Shown in pieces: positions 18,652 to 26,822 of a DNA stretch of 47,868 nucleotides. The notes under the pieces were generated by a model. It was not told the origin of the DNA. It saw only the letters and a list, made by a program, of their open reading frames with translations, and made no database searches. Within the stretch, counting starts at the first letter, position 1, and each line of letters begins with the position of its first letter. The position numbers and the translations under genes were made by a program. Origin of the DNA: Betaproteobacteria bacterium. Its GTDB lineage: Bacteria > Pseudomonadota > Gammaproteobacteria > Burkholderiales > Rhodocyclaceae. The stretch covers positions 1 through 47,868 of the forward strand of contig WREP01000020.1 of assembly GCA_009779265.1 (NCBI GenBank). The letters are read 5' to 3'.

Positions 18652-19788
18652 GTGGAACGCGACCAGTCAATGAAATTCATGCACGATTTGCTGCGCCTGA
18701 TGGCGCAGAAGAAAGGCTCCGACCTTTTCATCACCGCCGGCTTCCCGCCAGCGATCAAGATCGACGGCCGGATCACGCCGCTCTCCAATCAGGTGCTGAC
18801 TGCCTCGCATACCGCCGAACTCGCCCGCGCCATCATGAACGACCGCCAGGCCGCCGAATTCGAATCGACCCGAGAATGCAATTTCGCCATCTCGCCGACC
18901 GGCATCGGCCGTTTCCGCGTCAATGCCCTGCTCCAGCAAGGACGCGTCGGCGTCGTCTGCCGCACCATCAATATGAGCATCCCGACCCTCGACGAATTGC
19001 TGATGCCGCCGGTGCTCAAAGATCTGGCGATGACCAAGCGCGGTCTGGTCATTTTCGTCGGCGGCACCGGCACCGGCAAGACCACCTCGCTGGCGGCCCT
19101 GGTCGATTACCGCAACGAGAACTCCTACGGTCACATCATCACCATCGAGGATCCGATCGAGTACGTGCATGAGCACAAGAACTGCATCATCACCCAGCGC
19201 GAGGTCGGGATTGACACCGACGACTGGGGGCCGGCGCTGAAAAACACGCTACGCCAGGCGCCGGATGTGATTCTCATGGGCGAAATCCGCGACCGCGACA
19301 CCATGGACTACGCCATCGCCTTTGCCGAAACCGGCCATCTGGCGCTGGCGACCCTGCACGCCAACAGCTCCAACCAGGCCATCGACCGGATCATCAACTT
19401 CTTCCCCGAGGAGCGCCGCCAGCAACTGTTGATGGATCTGTCGCTCAACCTGCGGGCGATGGTTTCGCAGCGCCTGCTGCCGAAAAAGGACGGCAAGGGG
19501 CGAGTCGCCGCCATCGAGGTGATGCTCAACTCGCCGCTGATTTCCGACCTGATCTTCCGGGGCGAGGTGCAGGAGATCAAGGAAATCATGAAAAAATCGC
19601 GCGAACTGGGCATGCAGACCTTCGACCAGGCGCTGTTCGACCTCTACGAAGCCGGCAAGATCAGCTACGAGGATGCCCTGCGCAATGCCGACTCGCTGAA
19701 CGACCTGCGTCTGCAAATCAAGCTGCACAGCAAGGAAGCCAAGGACCGTGACCTGACCGCCGGCATCGGTCACCTCGACATCGTCTGA
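18652..19788 (+). CDS. pilU: PilU, PilT-dependent retraction ATPase
   Basis: PilU is a PilT paralogue that acts with PilT to add force to retraction. The 378-residue protein has SDLFITAGFPPAIKIDG, Walker A GGTGTGKTT at 137-145, TIEDPIEYVHEHKNCI, Walker B PDVILMGEIRDRDT and the His box TGHLALATLHANSSNQ. The GTG at 18652 has AGGAGA seven bases upstream and gives close to the usual 380 residues. The ATG at 18670 (MKFMHDLLRL) is the alternative, but no ribosome site precedes it. It lies 34 bases after pilT in the same operon. Confidence 0.95.
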   Translation: MERDQSMKFMHDLLRLMAQKKGSDLFITAGFPPAIKIDGRITPLSNQVLTASHTAELARAIMNDRQAAEFESTRECNFAISPTGIGRFRVNALLQQGRVGVVCRTINMSIPTLDELLMPPVLKDLAMTKRGLVIFVGGTGTGKTTSLAALVDYRNENSYGHIITIEDPIEYVHEHKNCIITQREVGIDTDDWGPALKNTLRQAPDVILMGEIRDRDTMDYAIAFAETGHLALATLHANSSNQAIDRIINFFPEERRQQLLMDLSLNLRAMVSQRLLPKKDGKGRVAAIEVMLNSPLISDLIFRGEVQEIKEIMKKSRELGMQTFDQALFDLYEAGKISYEDALRNADSLNDLRLQIKLHSKEAKDRDLTAGIGHLDIV

Positions 19789-19802
19789 CCGGGAGAACCC
19801 AC

Positions 19803-20489
19803 ATGCGCCGCCTGCTCGCCCCCCTGTTTATCCTGCTGTTTGCTGGCGCCGCGACACTGGCCCAGGCCGCCGGCCTCGATGCCATTTCCAGCGCCGATGC
19901 CAGCGCCGGCCTCAAGGAGGCGCTCGCCAAGGGCGCCGATTTCGCCGTCTCCACGCTGGGCAAGGAAAACGGCTTTCTCGGCAACGCCAAGGTCAAGATT
20001 CCGCTGCCCGCTAGCCTGCAAAAAGCCGAGAAGGGCCTGCGCCTGATCGGCATGGGCAAGCAGGCCGACGAACTGGTCAACACCATGAACCATGCCGCCG
20101 AGAATGCCGTTGCCGAAGCCAGGCCGATCCTGTCCGATGCCATCAAGAAGATGAGCGTGCGGGACGCCAAGGACATCCTCACCGGCGGCGACGACAGCGT
20201 CACGCAGTATTTCAAGCGCGCCTCATCGGAGCCGCTGACGCAAAAATTCACCCCCATCGTCAAGGCCGCCACCGGCAAGCTGCGGCTGGCCGAGCAATAC
20301 AACAACTACGCCGGCAAGGCGGCGAGCATGGGCCTGATCGACAGCAAGGACGCCGACATCGACGCCTATGTCACGCAAAAGGCGATGGACGGCCTGTTCC
20401 TGATGATCGCCGAGGAAGAAAAGAAACTGCGCGCCAATCCGCTGGAAGCCGGCAGCGCGCTGCTGAAAAAGGTCTTTGGTGCGCTGTAG
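19803..20489 (+). CDS. Exported DUF4197 protein
   Basis: This 228-residue protein has a cleavable signal peptide (MRRLLAPLFILLFAGAATLAQA) and matches the DUF4197 family by its blocks GLKEALAKGADFAVSTLG, KVKIPLPASLQKAEKGLR, DAKDILTGGDDSVTQYFK and MDGLFLMIAEEEKKLRANP. It is mostly helical and probably periplasmic or lipoprotein-like, though I see no lipobox Cys. The function of the family is unknown. CGGGAG precedes the ATG, 14 bases after pilU, so it is likely co-transcribed with pilT-pilU; a role with pili is only a guess from position. Confidence 0.85.
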   Translation: MRRLLAPLFILLFAGAATLAQAAGLDAISSADASAGLKEALAKGADFAVSTLGKENGFLGNAKVKIPLPASLQKAEKGLRLIGMGKQADELVNTMNHAAENAVAEARPILSDAIKKMSVRDAKDILTGGDDSVTQYFKRASSEPLTQKFTPIVKAATGKLRLAEQYNNYAGKAASMGLIDSKDADIDAYVTQKAMDGLFLMIAEEEKKLRANPLEAGSALLKKVFGAL

Positions 20490-20562
20490 GACGGGTAGAA
20501 GGTAGCGAAACCCAGCAAAACGCGGTTCGCGGCAGACAAATTCGCCTCAAGTCTGGCCATTT

Positions 20563-20586
20563 CTTGACGAAAACAAGTCAAGGAGG
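20563..20586 (+). promoter_or_regulatory. Shine-Dalgarno AAGGAGG overlapped by a small hairpin
   Basis: CTTGAC (20563-20568) can pair with GTCAAG (20577-20582), whose last bases are the start of AAGGAGG (20580-20586), the ribosome site of the next gene. The pairing is only six bases and may be fortuitous. The rest of the 103-base gap after the DUF4197 gene shows nothing else. Confidence 0.35.
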
Positions 20587-20592
20587 CATGTC

Positions 20593-20883
20593 ATGACCAC
20601 CGCCCGCCTAACCTCGACCACCGAACGCTACGCCCCGCCGGCAGGCGGGCGCGTGCCGAAACTCGACGATCCGCGTCGGGTCGAGGCCGCCGAGAACCTG
20701 GCCGGCGACCGGCGGCGCAGCCTGCGCGAAGAATTGAACGAGGCCGAACACGATGTTGGCCAAATCATTGAAGAAGCCCGCCGACTCGCGGCCCAACTGA
20801 CCGAACTGCCGCCCGAAGTCCAAGCCCGTTTGGGCAGGTACCTGCCGGCAAACGGTTTTTGCGTAATCGACGAACAGGCTTGA
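20593..20883 (+). CDS. Small protein of unknown function (96 aa)
   Basis: I do not recognise this protein. It has a very good ribosome site (AAGGAGG six bases before the ATG), codon use like its neighbours and no overlapping better frame, so it is probably real. It is soluble and charged: a disordered Pro/Gly start (APPAGGRVPKLDDPRR), a central acidic helix likely to form a coiled coil (SLREELNEAEHDVGQIIEEA, then RRLAAQLTELPPEVQARLG) and a short end NGFCVIDEQA with the only Cys. There is no signal peptide or membrane span. It sits between the pilT-pilU-DUF4197 operon and rep, on the same strand. The heptad-like helix suggests a dimer or a partner-binding role. Confidence 0.7.
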   Translation: MTTARLTSTTERYAPPAGGRVPKLDDPRRVEAAENLAGDRRRSLREELNEAEHDVGQIIEEARRLAAQLTELPPEVQARLGRYLPANGFCVIDEQA

Positions 20884-20912
20884 AGCGCCTACTCGGATCG
20901 TCAGCGCCGGGT

Positions 20913-20955
20913 TAAAATCCCGCTCCCCCACTCAGCGCCCCGTCTGCCGGGGCGC
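20913..20955 (+). promoter_or_regulatory. Candidate rep -10 box and leader hairpin
   Basis: TAAAAT at 20913-20918 is a likely -10. About 17 bases later GCGCCCCG / CGGGGCGC (20935-20942 and 20948-20955, loop TCTGC) forms a perfect 8-bp hairpin that ends six bases before the rep ATG, in the place where a ribosome site should be. No Shine-Dalgarno is visible, so the hairpin may limit or shape initiation. Confidence 0.4.
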
Positions 20956-20961
20956 CGTCGA

Positions 20962-22953
20962 ATGTCCAGCCTCAATTCCCGGCAGCGCGAAGCCATCCAT
21001 TACCTCGACGGCCCCCTGTTGGTGCTGGCCGGCGCCGGCTCGGGCAAGACCCGGGTCATCACGCAGAAAATCGCCTACTTGGTACGCGAGTGCGGCTTCC
21101 GGCCCGGCAATGTCGCCGCCATCACCTTTACCAACAAGGCGGCCCGGGAAATGCGGGAGCGCGTCGGCAAGCTGCTTGGCAACGCCGTCGCCGACGAGAC
21201 GCAGATTTCCACCTTCCATTCTCTGGGCGTGCGCATCCTGCGCGAAGAAGCCAAGGCGCTCGGCTACAAGCCGCGTTTCTCGATTTTCGACGCCGCCGAC
21301 TGCGCCGGCATTCTCGGCGAGACGGTGCAAGCCACCGACAAGGGAAAGCTGCGCCACTTGCAGGCCGTCATCTCCCACTGGAAAAATGCCCTGATCCCGC
21401 CGGAAGCGGCGCGCGCCCTCGCCCGCGACGAGCACGAGGCGCTCGCCGCCCAGGCTTATCTCTCCTACGAAGCGACCCTGAAAGCCTATCAGGCGGTCGA
21501 TTTCGACGACCTGATCGGCCTGCCGGTCAAGCTCTTCAGCGAGCATCCAGAGATTGCTGAAAAATGGCAAAACCGCCTGCGCTACCTGCTGGTGGATGAG
21601 TATCAGGACACCAACGCCGGCCAGTATCAACTGCTCAAGCTCCTGACCGGCGTGCGCGCCCAATTCACCGCCGTTGGCGATGACGATCAGGCGATCTACG
21701 GCTGGCGCGGCGCCGACATCGAAAACCTGAAGAAACTGCCGGCCGAATTCCCGGCCCTCAAGGTCATCAAGCTGGAGCAAAACTACCGCTCGACGGCGCG
21801 CATCCTGAAAGCGGCCAACAATGTCATCGCCCACAACGACAAGCTGTTTGAAAAGCAACTCTGGTCCGAACTCGGCTACGGCGAGCAGATCGCCGTCACC
21901 GCCTGCCGCGACGATGCCGCCGAGGCCGAGAACGCGATCATGCAATTGCAGGCGCACCGCTTCGAGCAGCGCGGCCGCTTCAAGGATTACGCCATCCTCT
22001 ATCGCTCCAACCATCAGGCGCGGATTTTCGAGGAGCGCCTGCGCGACCAGCGCATTCCCTACCGGCTGTCGGGCGGCAAATCCTTTTTCGACAAGGCGGA
22101 AATCAAGGACATCACCGCCTACCTGCGCCTCCTCGCCAACGAGGACGACGACCCCGCCTTCATTCGGGCGGCGACCACCCCCAAGCGCGGCATCGGCGCG
22201 GCCAGCCTGCAAACCCTCGGCGCTTATGCCGGCGAGCGCCACCACTCGCTCTTCCGCGCCGCCGCCGAAGAAGGCTTCGCGCAGCGCGTGCAAACCCGCC
22301 AGCTCGAACCGCTGCGCGAATTCCGCCAATTCATCCTCCGCTGCCAGCAACGGGCCGAGCGCGAACCGGCGCGGCAGGTGCTGACCGATCTGCTGGGAGC
22401 CATCGGCTACGAAACCTACCTCTACGACCACGAGGAAAAGGGCGTGGCGCAAGCGCGCTGGGCCAATGTCCGCGAATTCGCCGAGTGGCTCGGCAAAAAG
22501 GGCGATGAAGATGGCCGCACGCTGATCGAACTGACCCAAAGCATCGCCCTCATCAACATGCTGGACAAACAGGGCGACGAAGAAGCCGACGCCGTCCAGC
22601 TCTCCACCCTGCACGCCGCGAAGGGGCTGGAATACCGGCACGTCTTTCTCGTCGGCGTCGAGGAAGGCATCCTGCCCCACCGCGAATCGCAGGAAGCGGA
22701 CAAATTGCAGGAAGAACGCCGCCTGATGTACGTCGGCATCACCCGCGCCCAACTGTCGCTGCGCATCAGCTACTGCGAGCGCCGCCGCCAGATGCGCGAA
22801 CTGATCCCCTGCGAGCCGTCGCGCTTCATCGCCGAAATGGGCGATGACGACATCCGTTTCAGCGGCGGCAAAGCGGCCGCGCCGCCCGACAAAGCCAGCG
22901 GCAGCGCCCGCCTCGACGCCATGCGGGCGCTGCTGGCTGGGGGCAAGCACTGA
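20962..22953 (+). CDS. rep: ATP-dependent DNA helicase Rep
   Basis: Rep is a superfamily 1A 3'-5' helicase that clears proteins ahead of replication forks. The 663-residue protein contains LNSRQREAIHY (Q motif), Walker A GAGSGKT at 24-30, ITFTNKAAREMRERV (Ia), STFHSLG, LLVDEYQDTNAGQYQLLK (II), VGDDDQAIYGWRGA (III), KLEQNYRST (IV), VQLSTLHAAKGLEYRHVFLVG (V) and EERRLMYVGITRA (VI). DDDQAIYGWRGA and the length point to Rep rather than UvrD, which is about 720 residues and reads GDDDQSIY too, so the choice of name is strong but not absolute. It is followed by a hairpin shared with the convergent mobA. Confidence 0.93.
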   Translation: MSSLNSRQREAIHYLDGPLLVLAGAGSGKTRVITQKIAYLVRECGFRPGNVAAITFTNKAAREMRERVGKLLGNAVADETQISTFHSLGVRILREEAKALGYKPRFSIFDAADCAGILGETVQATDKGKLRHLQAVISHWKNALIPPEAARALARDEHEALAAQAYLSYEATLKAYQAVDFDDLIGLPVKLFSEHPEIAEKWQNRLRYLLVDEYQDTNAGQYQLLKLLTGVRAQFTAVGDDDQAIYGWRGADIENLKKLPAEFPALKVIKLEQNYRSTARILKAANNVIAHNDKLFEKQLWSELGYGEQIAVTACRDDAAEAENAIMQLQAHRFEQRGRFKDYAILYRSNHQARIFEERLRDQRIPYRLSGGKSFFDKAEIKDITAYLRLLANEDDDPAFIRAATTPKRGIGAASLQTLGAYAGERHHSLFRAAAEEGFAQRVQTRQLEPLREFRQFILRCQQRAEREPARQVLTDLLGAIGYETYLYDHEEKGVAQARWANVREFAEWLGKKGDEDGRTLIELTQSIALINMLDKQGDEEADAVQLSTLHAAKGLEYRHVFLVGVEEGILPHRESQEADKLQEERRLMYVGITRAQLSLRISYCERRRQMRELIPCEPSRFIAEMGDDDIRFSGGKAAAPPDKASGSARLDAMRALLAGGKH

Positions 22954-22961
22954 CGCTGGGC

Positions 22962-22989
22962 AAAAAAAACCCCGCCGGGTGGCGGGGTT
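22962..22989 (-). terminator. Terminator for mobA (and end of rep)
   Basis: Stem AACCCCGCC / GGCGGGGTT with a four-base loop. On the minus strand the stem runs into TTTTTTTT, a strong terminator for mobA. On the plus strand it follows rep by nine bases but has no T-run there. Confidence 0.85.
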
Positions 22990-22995
22990 GAAAAT

Positions 22996-23020
22996 TCTCG
23001 AAAGGGGGGAGATTTCGAGA
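22996..23020. repeat. Inverted repeat TCTCGAAA / TTTCGAGA
   Basis: A perfect 8-bp stem with a G-rich nine-base loop, next to the rep/mobA terminator. The 210-base gap 22954-23163 holds this, the terminator and no gene that I can support. Confidence 0.55.
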
Positions 23021-23163
23021 GGAGGGGTTCAGTACACGGAATGCAGTGTAGCCGGCATGCCGCCCGGGGTCTGTCTGCCTTTCGTAGCCTTCTGTAACCA
23101 ATTGTTGCGCTGCGCAATTTCTGCCGCGGGGAAGGTTGCCGAGCGGGATCGGGCCGCGCCGGA

Positions 23164-23763
23164 TCAGGGGCGCGCCGCCAGAGCGGCCAGTTCGTCGCGG
23201 CTGTTGATGTTGGCGAAGGCTGCCGCGTCGGCGAACATGACTTCGACCGCGCCTTGTTCTTCCAGCCACTGGCTGAAGCGGCGCTGGCCGGCTGTCAGGA
23301 AGGCGGCCAGTGGCGCTGCGAGCGAGCGTCGGCATAGACAGAAAACGGGGTGGATGCGTTCGGCGGTGCGGGCGATGGCGATGTCGTGTTTGCCATCGGC
23401 CAGCGCCGCCGCCAGCCGGGCAACCAGATCGGTGGGCAGGAGGGGCGAATCGCATGGCGCGGTCGCCACCAGCGGGTGGCGGGCGGCGCTCAGGGCGGCG
23501 TGCAGGCCGGCCAGCGGCCCGGCGAAGCCGGCGATGCGATCACTCACGACCGGATAACCGAGCGCGGCATAGGCCGCGCCATTGCGGTTGGCGTTGATGA
23601 GCAGTTCGCCGACCTGCGGCCCAAGGCGCTCGGCGACATGGGCCGCCAGCGGCTTTCCGGCCAACAGTTGCAGTCCCTTGTCCGCGCCGCCCATGCGCCG
23701 ACCTTGGCCGCCGGCCAGGATGACGCCGGTGATCGCGGGCGCGGTTATCAGCACGGCCTCCAA
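23164..23763 (-). CDS. mobA: Molybdenum cofactor guanylyltransferase MobA
   Basis: MobA attaches GMP to molybdopterin to form the MGD cofactor used by DMSO-reductase family enzymes such as nitrate reductases and formate dehydrogenases. The 199-residue protein begins ITGVILAGGQGRRMGGADKG, the nucleotide-binding signature, followed by INANRN, SDRIAGFAGPLAGLHAAL, ATAPCDSPLLPTDL and FANINSRDEL, where the late Asn-x-Asn is typical. The start is unclear: TTG at 23763 (listed) or GTG at 23754. GGAGG overlaps the TTG codon and is only two bases before the GTG. No ATG is available in frame upstream. It stands alone, between a C-rich repeat and a terminator. Confidence 0.93.
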   Translation of the reverse strand: MEAVLITAPAITGVILAGGQGRRMGGADKGLQLLAGKPLAAHVAERLGPQVGELLINANRNGAAYAALGYPVVSDRIAGFAGPLAGLHAALSAARHPLVATAPCDSPLLPTDLVARLAAALADGKHDIAIARTAERIHPVFCLCRRSLAAPLAAFLTAGQRRFSQWLEEQGAVEVMFADAAAFANINSRDELAALAARP

Positions 23764-23842
23764 ATCGGGGCGCGGGCGACGGCATAGGGACTGGTTTCAA
23801 ACCGGCCCCGGCAGGGGGTGATCCGCCTCCCCCTCTCCCCAA

Positions 23843-23867
23843 CCCCTCTCCCGCGAGGGGAGAGGGG
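23843..23867. repeat. C-rich intergenic palindrome
   Basis: CCCCTCTCCC / GGGAGAGGGG stem of ten with loop GCGAG, flanked on the left by another CCCCCTCTCCCC. It lies in the 169-base gap between the YiiX-type gene and mobA. The same motif recurs at 32271 and, in modified form, at 46993. Such CCCTCTCCC repeats are widespread in proteobacterial intergenic DNA. Confidence 0.8.
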
Positions 23868-23932
23868 CTTCAAGAATGCGGATCGAGGTCTTCGCGACAG
23901 GCTCTTTAGGGAGTGGCGACTGAGGGAGGTGG

Positions 23933-24529
23933 TCATTTCGTGGCCACGGTCTGCAACAGGGGGGAGGCGAAAATGGCTGCCGGTGAAACGACGGGTTCAT
24001 TGATGGGAATATTCGTCCCGTAACGCTCCTTGAGCTTGGCCTTCACCGCCGGGTGAGCGAGGTCGAAATCGCCAAGTCTCGACAACGGCGCCAATTCCAG
24101 GCCGGTTGCGGATTGGTACAGTTTCCACACCAGTTCGGAGCAGTAGATGCGGTCGTCCGACCACTCGAAGGCGAGGTCGTAGGGTTTACCTTCGTAGCGC
24201 TTGCTGTCTTGATAGAGCTTGTCGACCGCCGCCGCGGAAAGCGGGGATTTCAGGCGTTTGATGACGTAGCGCCGGCCCTCGCCGCGATCCAGCCATTGTT
24301 GCAGCGGCGTGTATTTGACGGGCTGCACGGCTTCGTAGACGTAGGGTTTGCCATCACGGAAGAGGACGATGCCCATATGGCTGTAAGGCGATTTCGTCGC
24401 CGCCTGTATCGCCTTGCTTTGGGCGGAGCGGGATGTGTGAAACACGATATCGCCCGCTTGCGGCGCGTATTCTGCAAAAGCGCTGACGCTGACGAAAAGC
24501 GCGATGAGGAAGGCTGATCTTCCCGACAT
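23933..24529 (-). CDS. YiiX/YebB-like NlpC/P60-superfamily cysteine hydrolase, exported
   Basis: This 198-residue protein has a signal peptide (SAFLIALFVSVSAFAEY) and the permuted papain-like fold of the YiiX group. The His is at 51 in SPYSHMGIVLF, the Cys at 130 in RIYCSELVWKLY, and QAGDIVFHTSRSAQSKAI leads the domain. Members are thought to cleave peptide or lipid amide bonds in the envelope, but the substrate here is unknown. It follows mgtE by 49 bases on the same strand. No lipobox is present, so it is likely soluble in the periplasm. Confidence 0.88.
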   Translation of the reverse strand: MSGRSAFLIALFVSVSAFAEYAPQAGDIVFHTSRSAQSKAIQAATKSPYSHMGIVLFRDGKPYVYEAVQPVKYTPLQQWLDRGEGRRYVIKRLKSPLSAAAVDKLYQDSKRYEGKPYDLAFEWSDDRIYCSELVWKLYQSATGLELAPLSRLGDFDLAHPAVKAKLKERYGTNIPINEPVVSPAAIFASPLLQTVATK

Positions 24530-24578
24530 GTCAAGGTTCTGGCGAAGTGAGCGTGGTTACGACTATCCGGTCGAGGCG

Positions 24579-26021
24579 CTACATCAGGAACAGGGTGGCG
24601 AGGCCGAGGAAGATGAAGAAGCCGCCGGAATCGGTCAGGGCGGTAATCATCACCGAGCCGCCGATGGCCGGGTCGGCGCCGAATTTCAGCCGCAACAGGG
24701 GAATGCCGACGCCGGCCGAGGCTGCCAGCAGCAGGTTGAGGGTCATCGCCGCGGTCATCACCAGGCCGAGCGAGAAACTGCCGTAGAGCCACCAGGCGGC
24801 GATGCCGAGCAGGCCGCCCCAGACCAGGCCGTTGATGCTGGCGACGCCGAGTTCCTTGCGCAGCAGGCGGAGCATGGCGTCGTGCTGAACCTGACCCATG
24901 GCGATGGCGCGCACGATCATGGTGATGGTCTGGTTGCCGGAGTTGCCGCCGATGCCGGCGACGATGGGCATGAGCGCGGCCAGCGCGACCAGCTTCTCGA
25001 TCGAGCCTTCGAAGGCGCCGATTACCCGCGAGGCGATGAAGGCGGTGATCAGGTTGATGGCCAGCCAGGCCCAGCGGTTTTTCACCGAATCCCAGACCGA
25101 AGCGAAGATGTCTTCTTCCTCGCGCAGACCGGCCTGAGCCAGTTGTTCTTGGTCGGCTTCCTCGCGGATGTAGTCGACGACATCATTGACGGTGACGCGG
25201 CCAAGCAGCTTGCCCTCCGGGTCGACCACCGGCGCCGACACGAGATCGTAGCGCTCGAAAGCCTTGGTTGCCTCCTCCGCGAAATCGTCCGGCTCCAGCG
25301 TGACGAAATCGGTCCGCATCAGCGCCCCGACTTCGACATCGGGGTCGTTGACCAGCAGCACATTGAGCGACAGCACCCCTTTCAGGTACTCGTCGCGGTC
25401 GATGACGAACAACTGGTCGGTGTGGTCGGGCAGATCGTCGAAGCGGCGCAGGTAGCGGAGCACGACTTCGAGCGTGACATCCTCGCGCACGGTGACCATG
25501 TCGAAGTCCATGATCGAGCCGACCGAGTCCTCGGGGTAGGACATCGCCGCCCGCAATTGCTCGCGCTCTTCGACCGACAGGCCGCGAAAGACGTCGTCGA
25601 TGACCTCCGGTGGCAAATCGGGCGCCAGGTCGGCCAGTTCGTCGGCGTCCAGCGTTTCGGCGGCGGCGACCAGCTCGTCGGGCGCCATCGACTCGATCAG
25701 GCTTTCGCGGACGGCGTCCGAAACCTCCAGCAGAATATCGCCCTCGCGCTCGGCCTTGACCAGATCCCAGGCGATCAGGCGCTCGTCGAGCGGCAATGCC
25801 TCAAGGATGTAGGCGATGTCGGCCGGGTGCATCGGCGCCAGCTTGGCCTGCAATTCGTGCAGGTGCTGCTTATGGACGATGTTCTCGACCAGATCGTGAC
25901 GCGGTCCCTCCTGACGGTGCACCAGCTCCTCGACCAGCTTGTGCCGGGCGAGCAGGGTCTGCACCTCGACGAGGCGCTCCTGCAGGTCTTCCGTATCGGT
26001 CAGTTGGGTTTCTTCGGTCAT
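24579..26021 (-). CDS. mgtE: Magnesium transporter MgtE
   Basis: MgtE is a dimeric Mg2+ channel gated by cytoplasmic Mg2+ sensing. The 480-residue protein has the helical N domain (APMHPADIAYILEALPLDER, LADLAPDLPPEVIDDVFRGL), two CBS domains (MDFDMVTVREDVTLEVVL; TDFVTLEPDDFAEEATKAF, VNDVVDYI), the plug helix and a C-terminal pore of about five spans, including ALMPIVAGIGGNSGNQT and the last segment TDSGGFFIFLGLATLFL. The frame stays open to 26063, but the ATG at 26048 sits in a TAGAAT promoter-like box, so I chose the ATG at 26021 (MTEETQLTDTEDL). Confidence 0.94.
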   Translation of the reverse strand: MTEETQLTDTEDLQERLVEVQTLLARHKLVEELVHRQEGPRHDLVENIVHKQHLHELQAKLAPMHPADIAYILEALPLDERLIAWDLVKAEREGDILLEVSDAVRESLIESMAPDELVAAAETLDADELADLAPDLPPEVIDDVFRGLSVEEREQLRAAMSYPEDSVGSIMDFDMVTVREDVTLEVVLRYLRRFDDLPDHTDQLFVIDRDEYLKGVLSLNVLLVNDPDVEVGALMRTDFVTLEPDDFAEEATKAFERYDLVSAPVVDPEGKLLGRVTVNDVVDYIREEADQEQLAQAGLREEEDIFASVWDSVKNRWAWLAINLITAFIASRVIGAFEGSIEKLVALAALMPIVAGIGGNSGNQTITMIVRAIAMGQVQHDAMLRLLRKELGVASINGLVWGGLLGIAAWWLYGSFSLGLVMTAAMTLNLLLAASAGVGIPLLRLKFGADPAIGGSVMITALTDSGGFFIFLGLATLFLM

Positions 26022-26046
26022 GGTGCGGCGCGGCAAAAGCTCAGGC

Positions 26047-26052
26047 ATTCTA
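26047..26052 (-). promoter_or_regulatory. Candidate -10 element of mgtE
   Basis: TAGAAT on the minus strand, 25 bases upstream of the chosen mgtE ATG. The -35 region is not recognisable. It supports the shorter mgtE start and suggests mgtE can be transcribed separately from aroE-mtgA. Confidence 0.35.
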
Positions 26053-26126
26053 GCACCGGCCACCGCCGTGCTCTGAGATATACAACGCAGTGATAATATT
26101 TTCCGCCGACTGGCCGGGGTGGGCGG

Positions 26127-26822
26127 TCAGGGCACTTCCGCCGCCGGCATGCGCTTGAGAATGATGGCGCTTTTGCGCGCCAGTCCCGGCGTTGCGCGAT
26201 GGCGGTCGTAGAAGCGCGGATTCGGCACCATGCTGGCCAGCCGCGCCGCCTGTTCCGGCCCCAGCGCGGCGGCGCTGATGCCGTAATAATGGCGGGCCGC
26301 CGCCTCGGCGCCGAAAACGCCGTCGCCCCACTCGATGACGTTGAGGTAGACCTCGAAAATACGCCGTTTGCTCCACGAATATTCGAGCATCAGTGTGATG
26401 ACTACCTCGTTGCCCTTGCGCCAGAAGGTTTTGCTCGGCGTCAGCAGAAGATTTTTCGCCAGTTGCTGGCTGATGGTCGAGCCGCCAGCGGCGAAGCGTC
26501 CCTTTTTCTCATTCTTTTCGATGGCTTTCTGGATGCCTTCCCAGTCGAAGCCTTCATGATCGACGAACTTCGCATCCTCGGCGGCAATCAGGGCGCGCTT
26601 CAAGTGAATCGAAATGCGCTCGTAAGGCACCCATTGCTGGCGCAATTGGGCTTGCGGATTCTTCTCCCGCAATTCGGCCAGTCGCAGTTCCATGAAACGG
26701 GTCATGCCCGGATCGACCTTGCCCCAGTACAGCACCCAGCCGAAGAGCCAGAAAAACCACAGGCAAGCCAGGCCCAGCAGCAGCAACAACAGCCGCTTGA
26801 GCCAGCGGGCCAGGGTTTTCAT
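26127..26822 (-). CDS. mtgA: Monofunctional biosynthetic peptidoglycan transglycosylase
   Basis: MtgA polymerises lipid II into glycan strands at the outer face of the inner membrane. The 231-residue protein has one N-terminal membrane span ([20 protein letters not shown]) and a family 51 glycosyltransferase domain: [20 protein letters not shown] with the catalytic Glu, [38 protein letters not shown]-type motif with the second Glu region, and [20 protein letters not shown]. There is no transpeptidase domain, which separates it from class A PBPs. It overlaps aroE by four bases (ATGA), a conserved pair in betaproteobacteria. Confidence 0.95.
   Translation of the reverse strand: MKTLARWLKRLLLLLLGLACLWFFWLFGWVLYWGKVDPGMTRFMELRLAELREKNPQAQLRQQWVPYERISIHLKRALIAAEDAKFVDHEGFDWEGIQKAIEKNEKKGRFAAGGSTISQQLAKNLLLTPSKTFWRKGNEVVITLMLEYSWSKRRIFEVYLNVIEWGDGVFGAEAAARHYYGISAAALGPEQAARLASMVPNPRFYDRHRATPGLARKSAIILKRMPAAEVP

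Noticed and set aside
24504-26093. 529-codon open frame opposite mgtE
   Set aside because: mgtE is unmistakable on the other strand; this frame is its antisense shadow.
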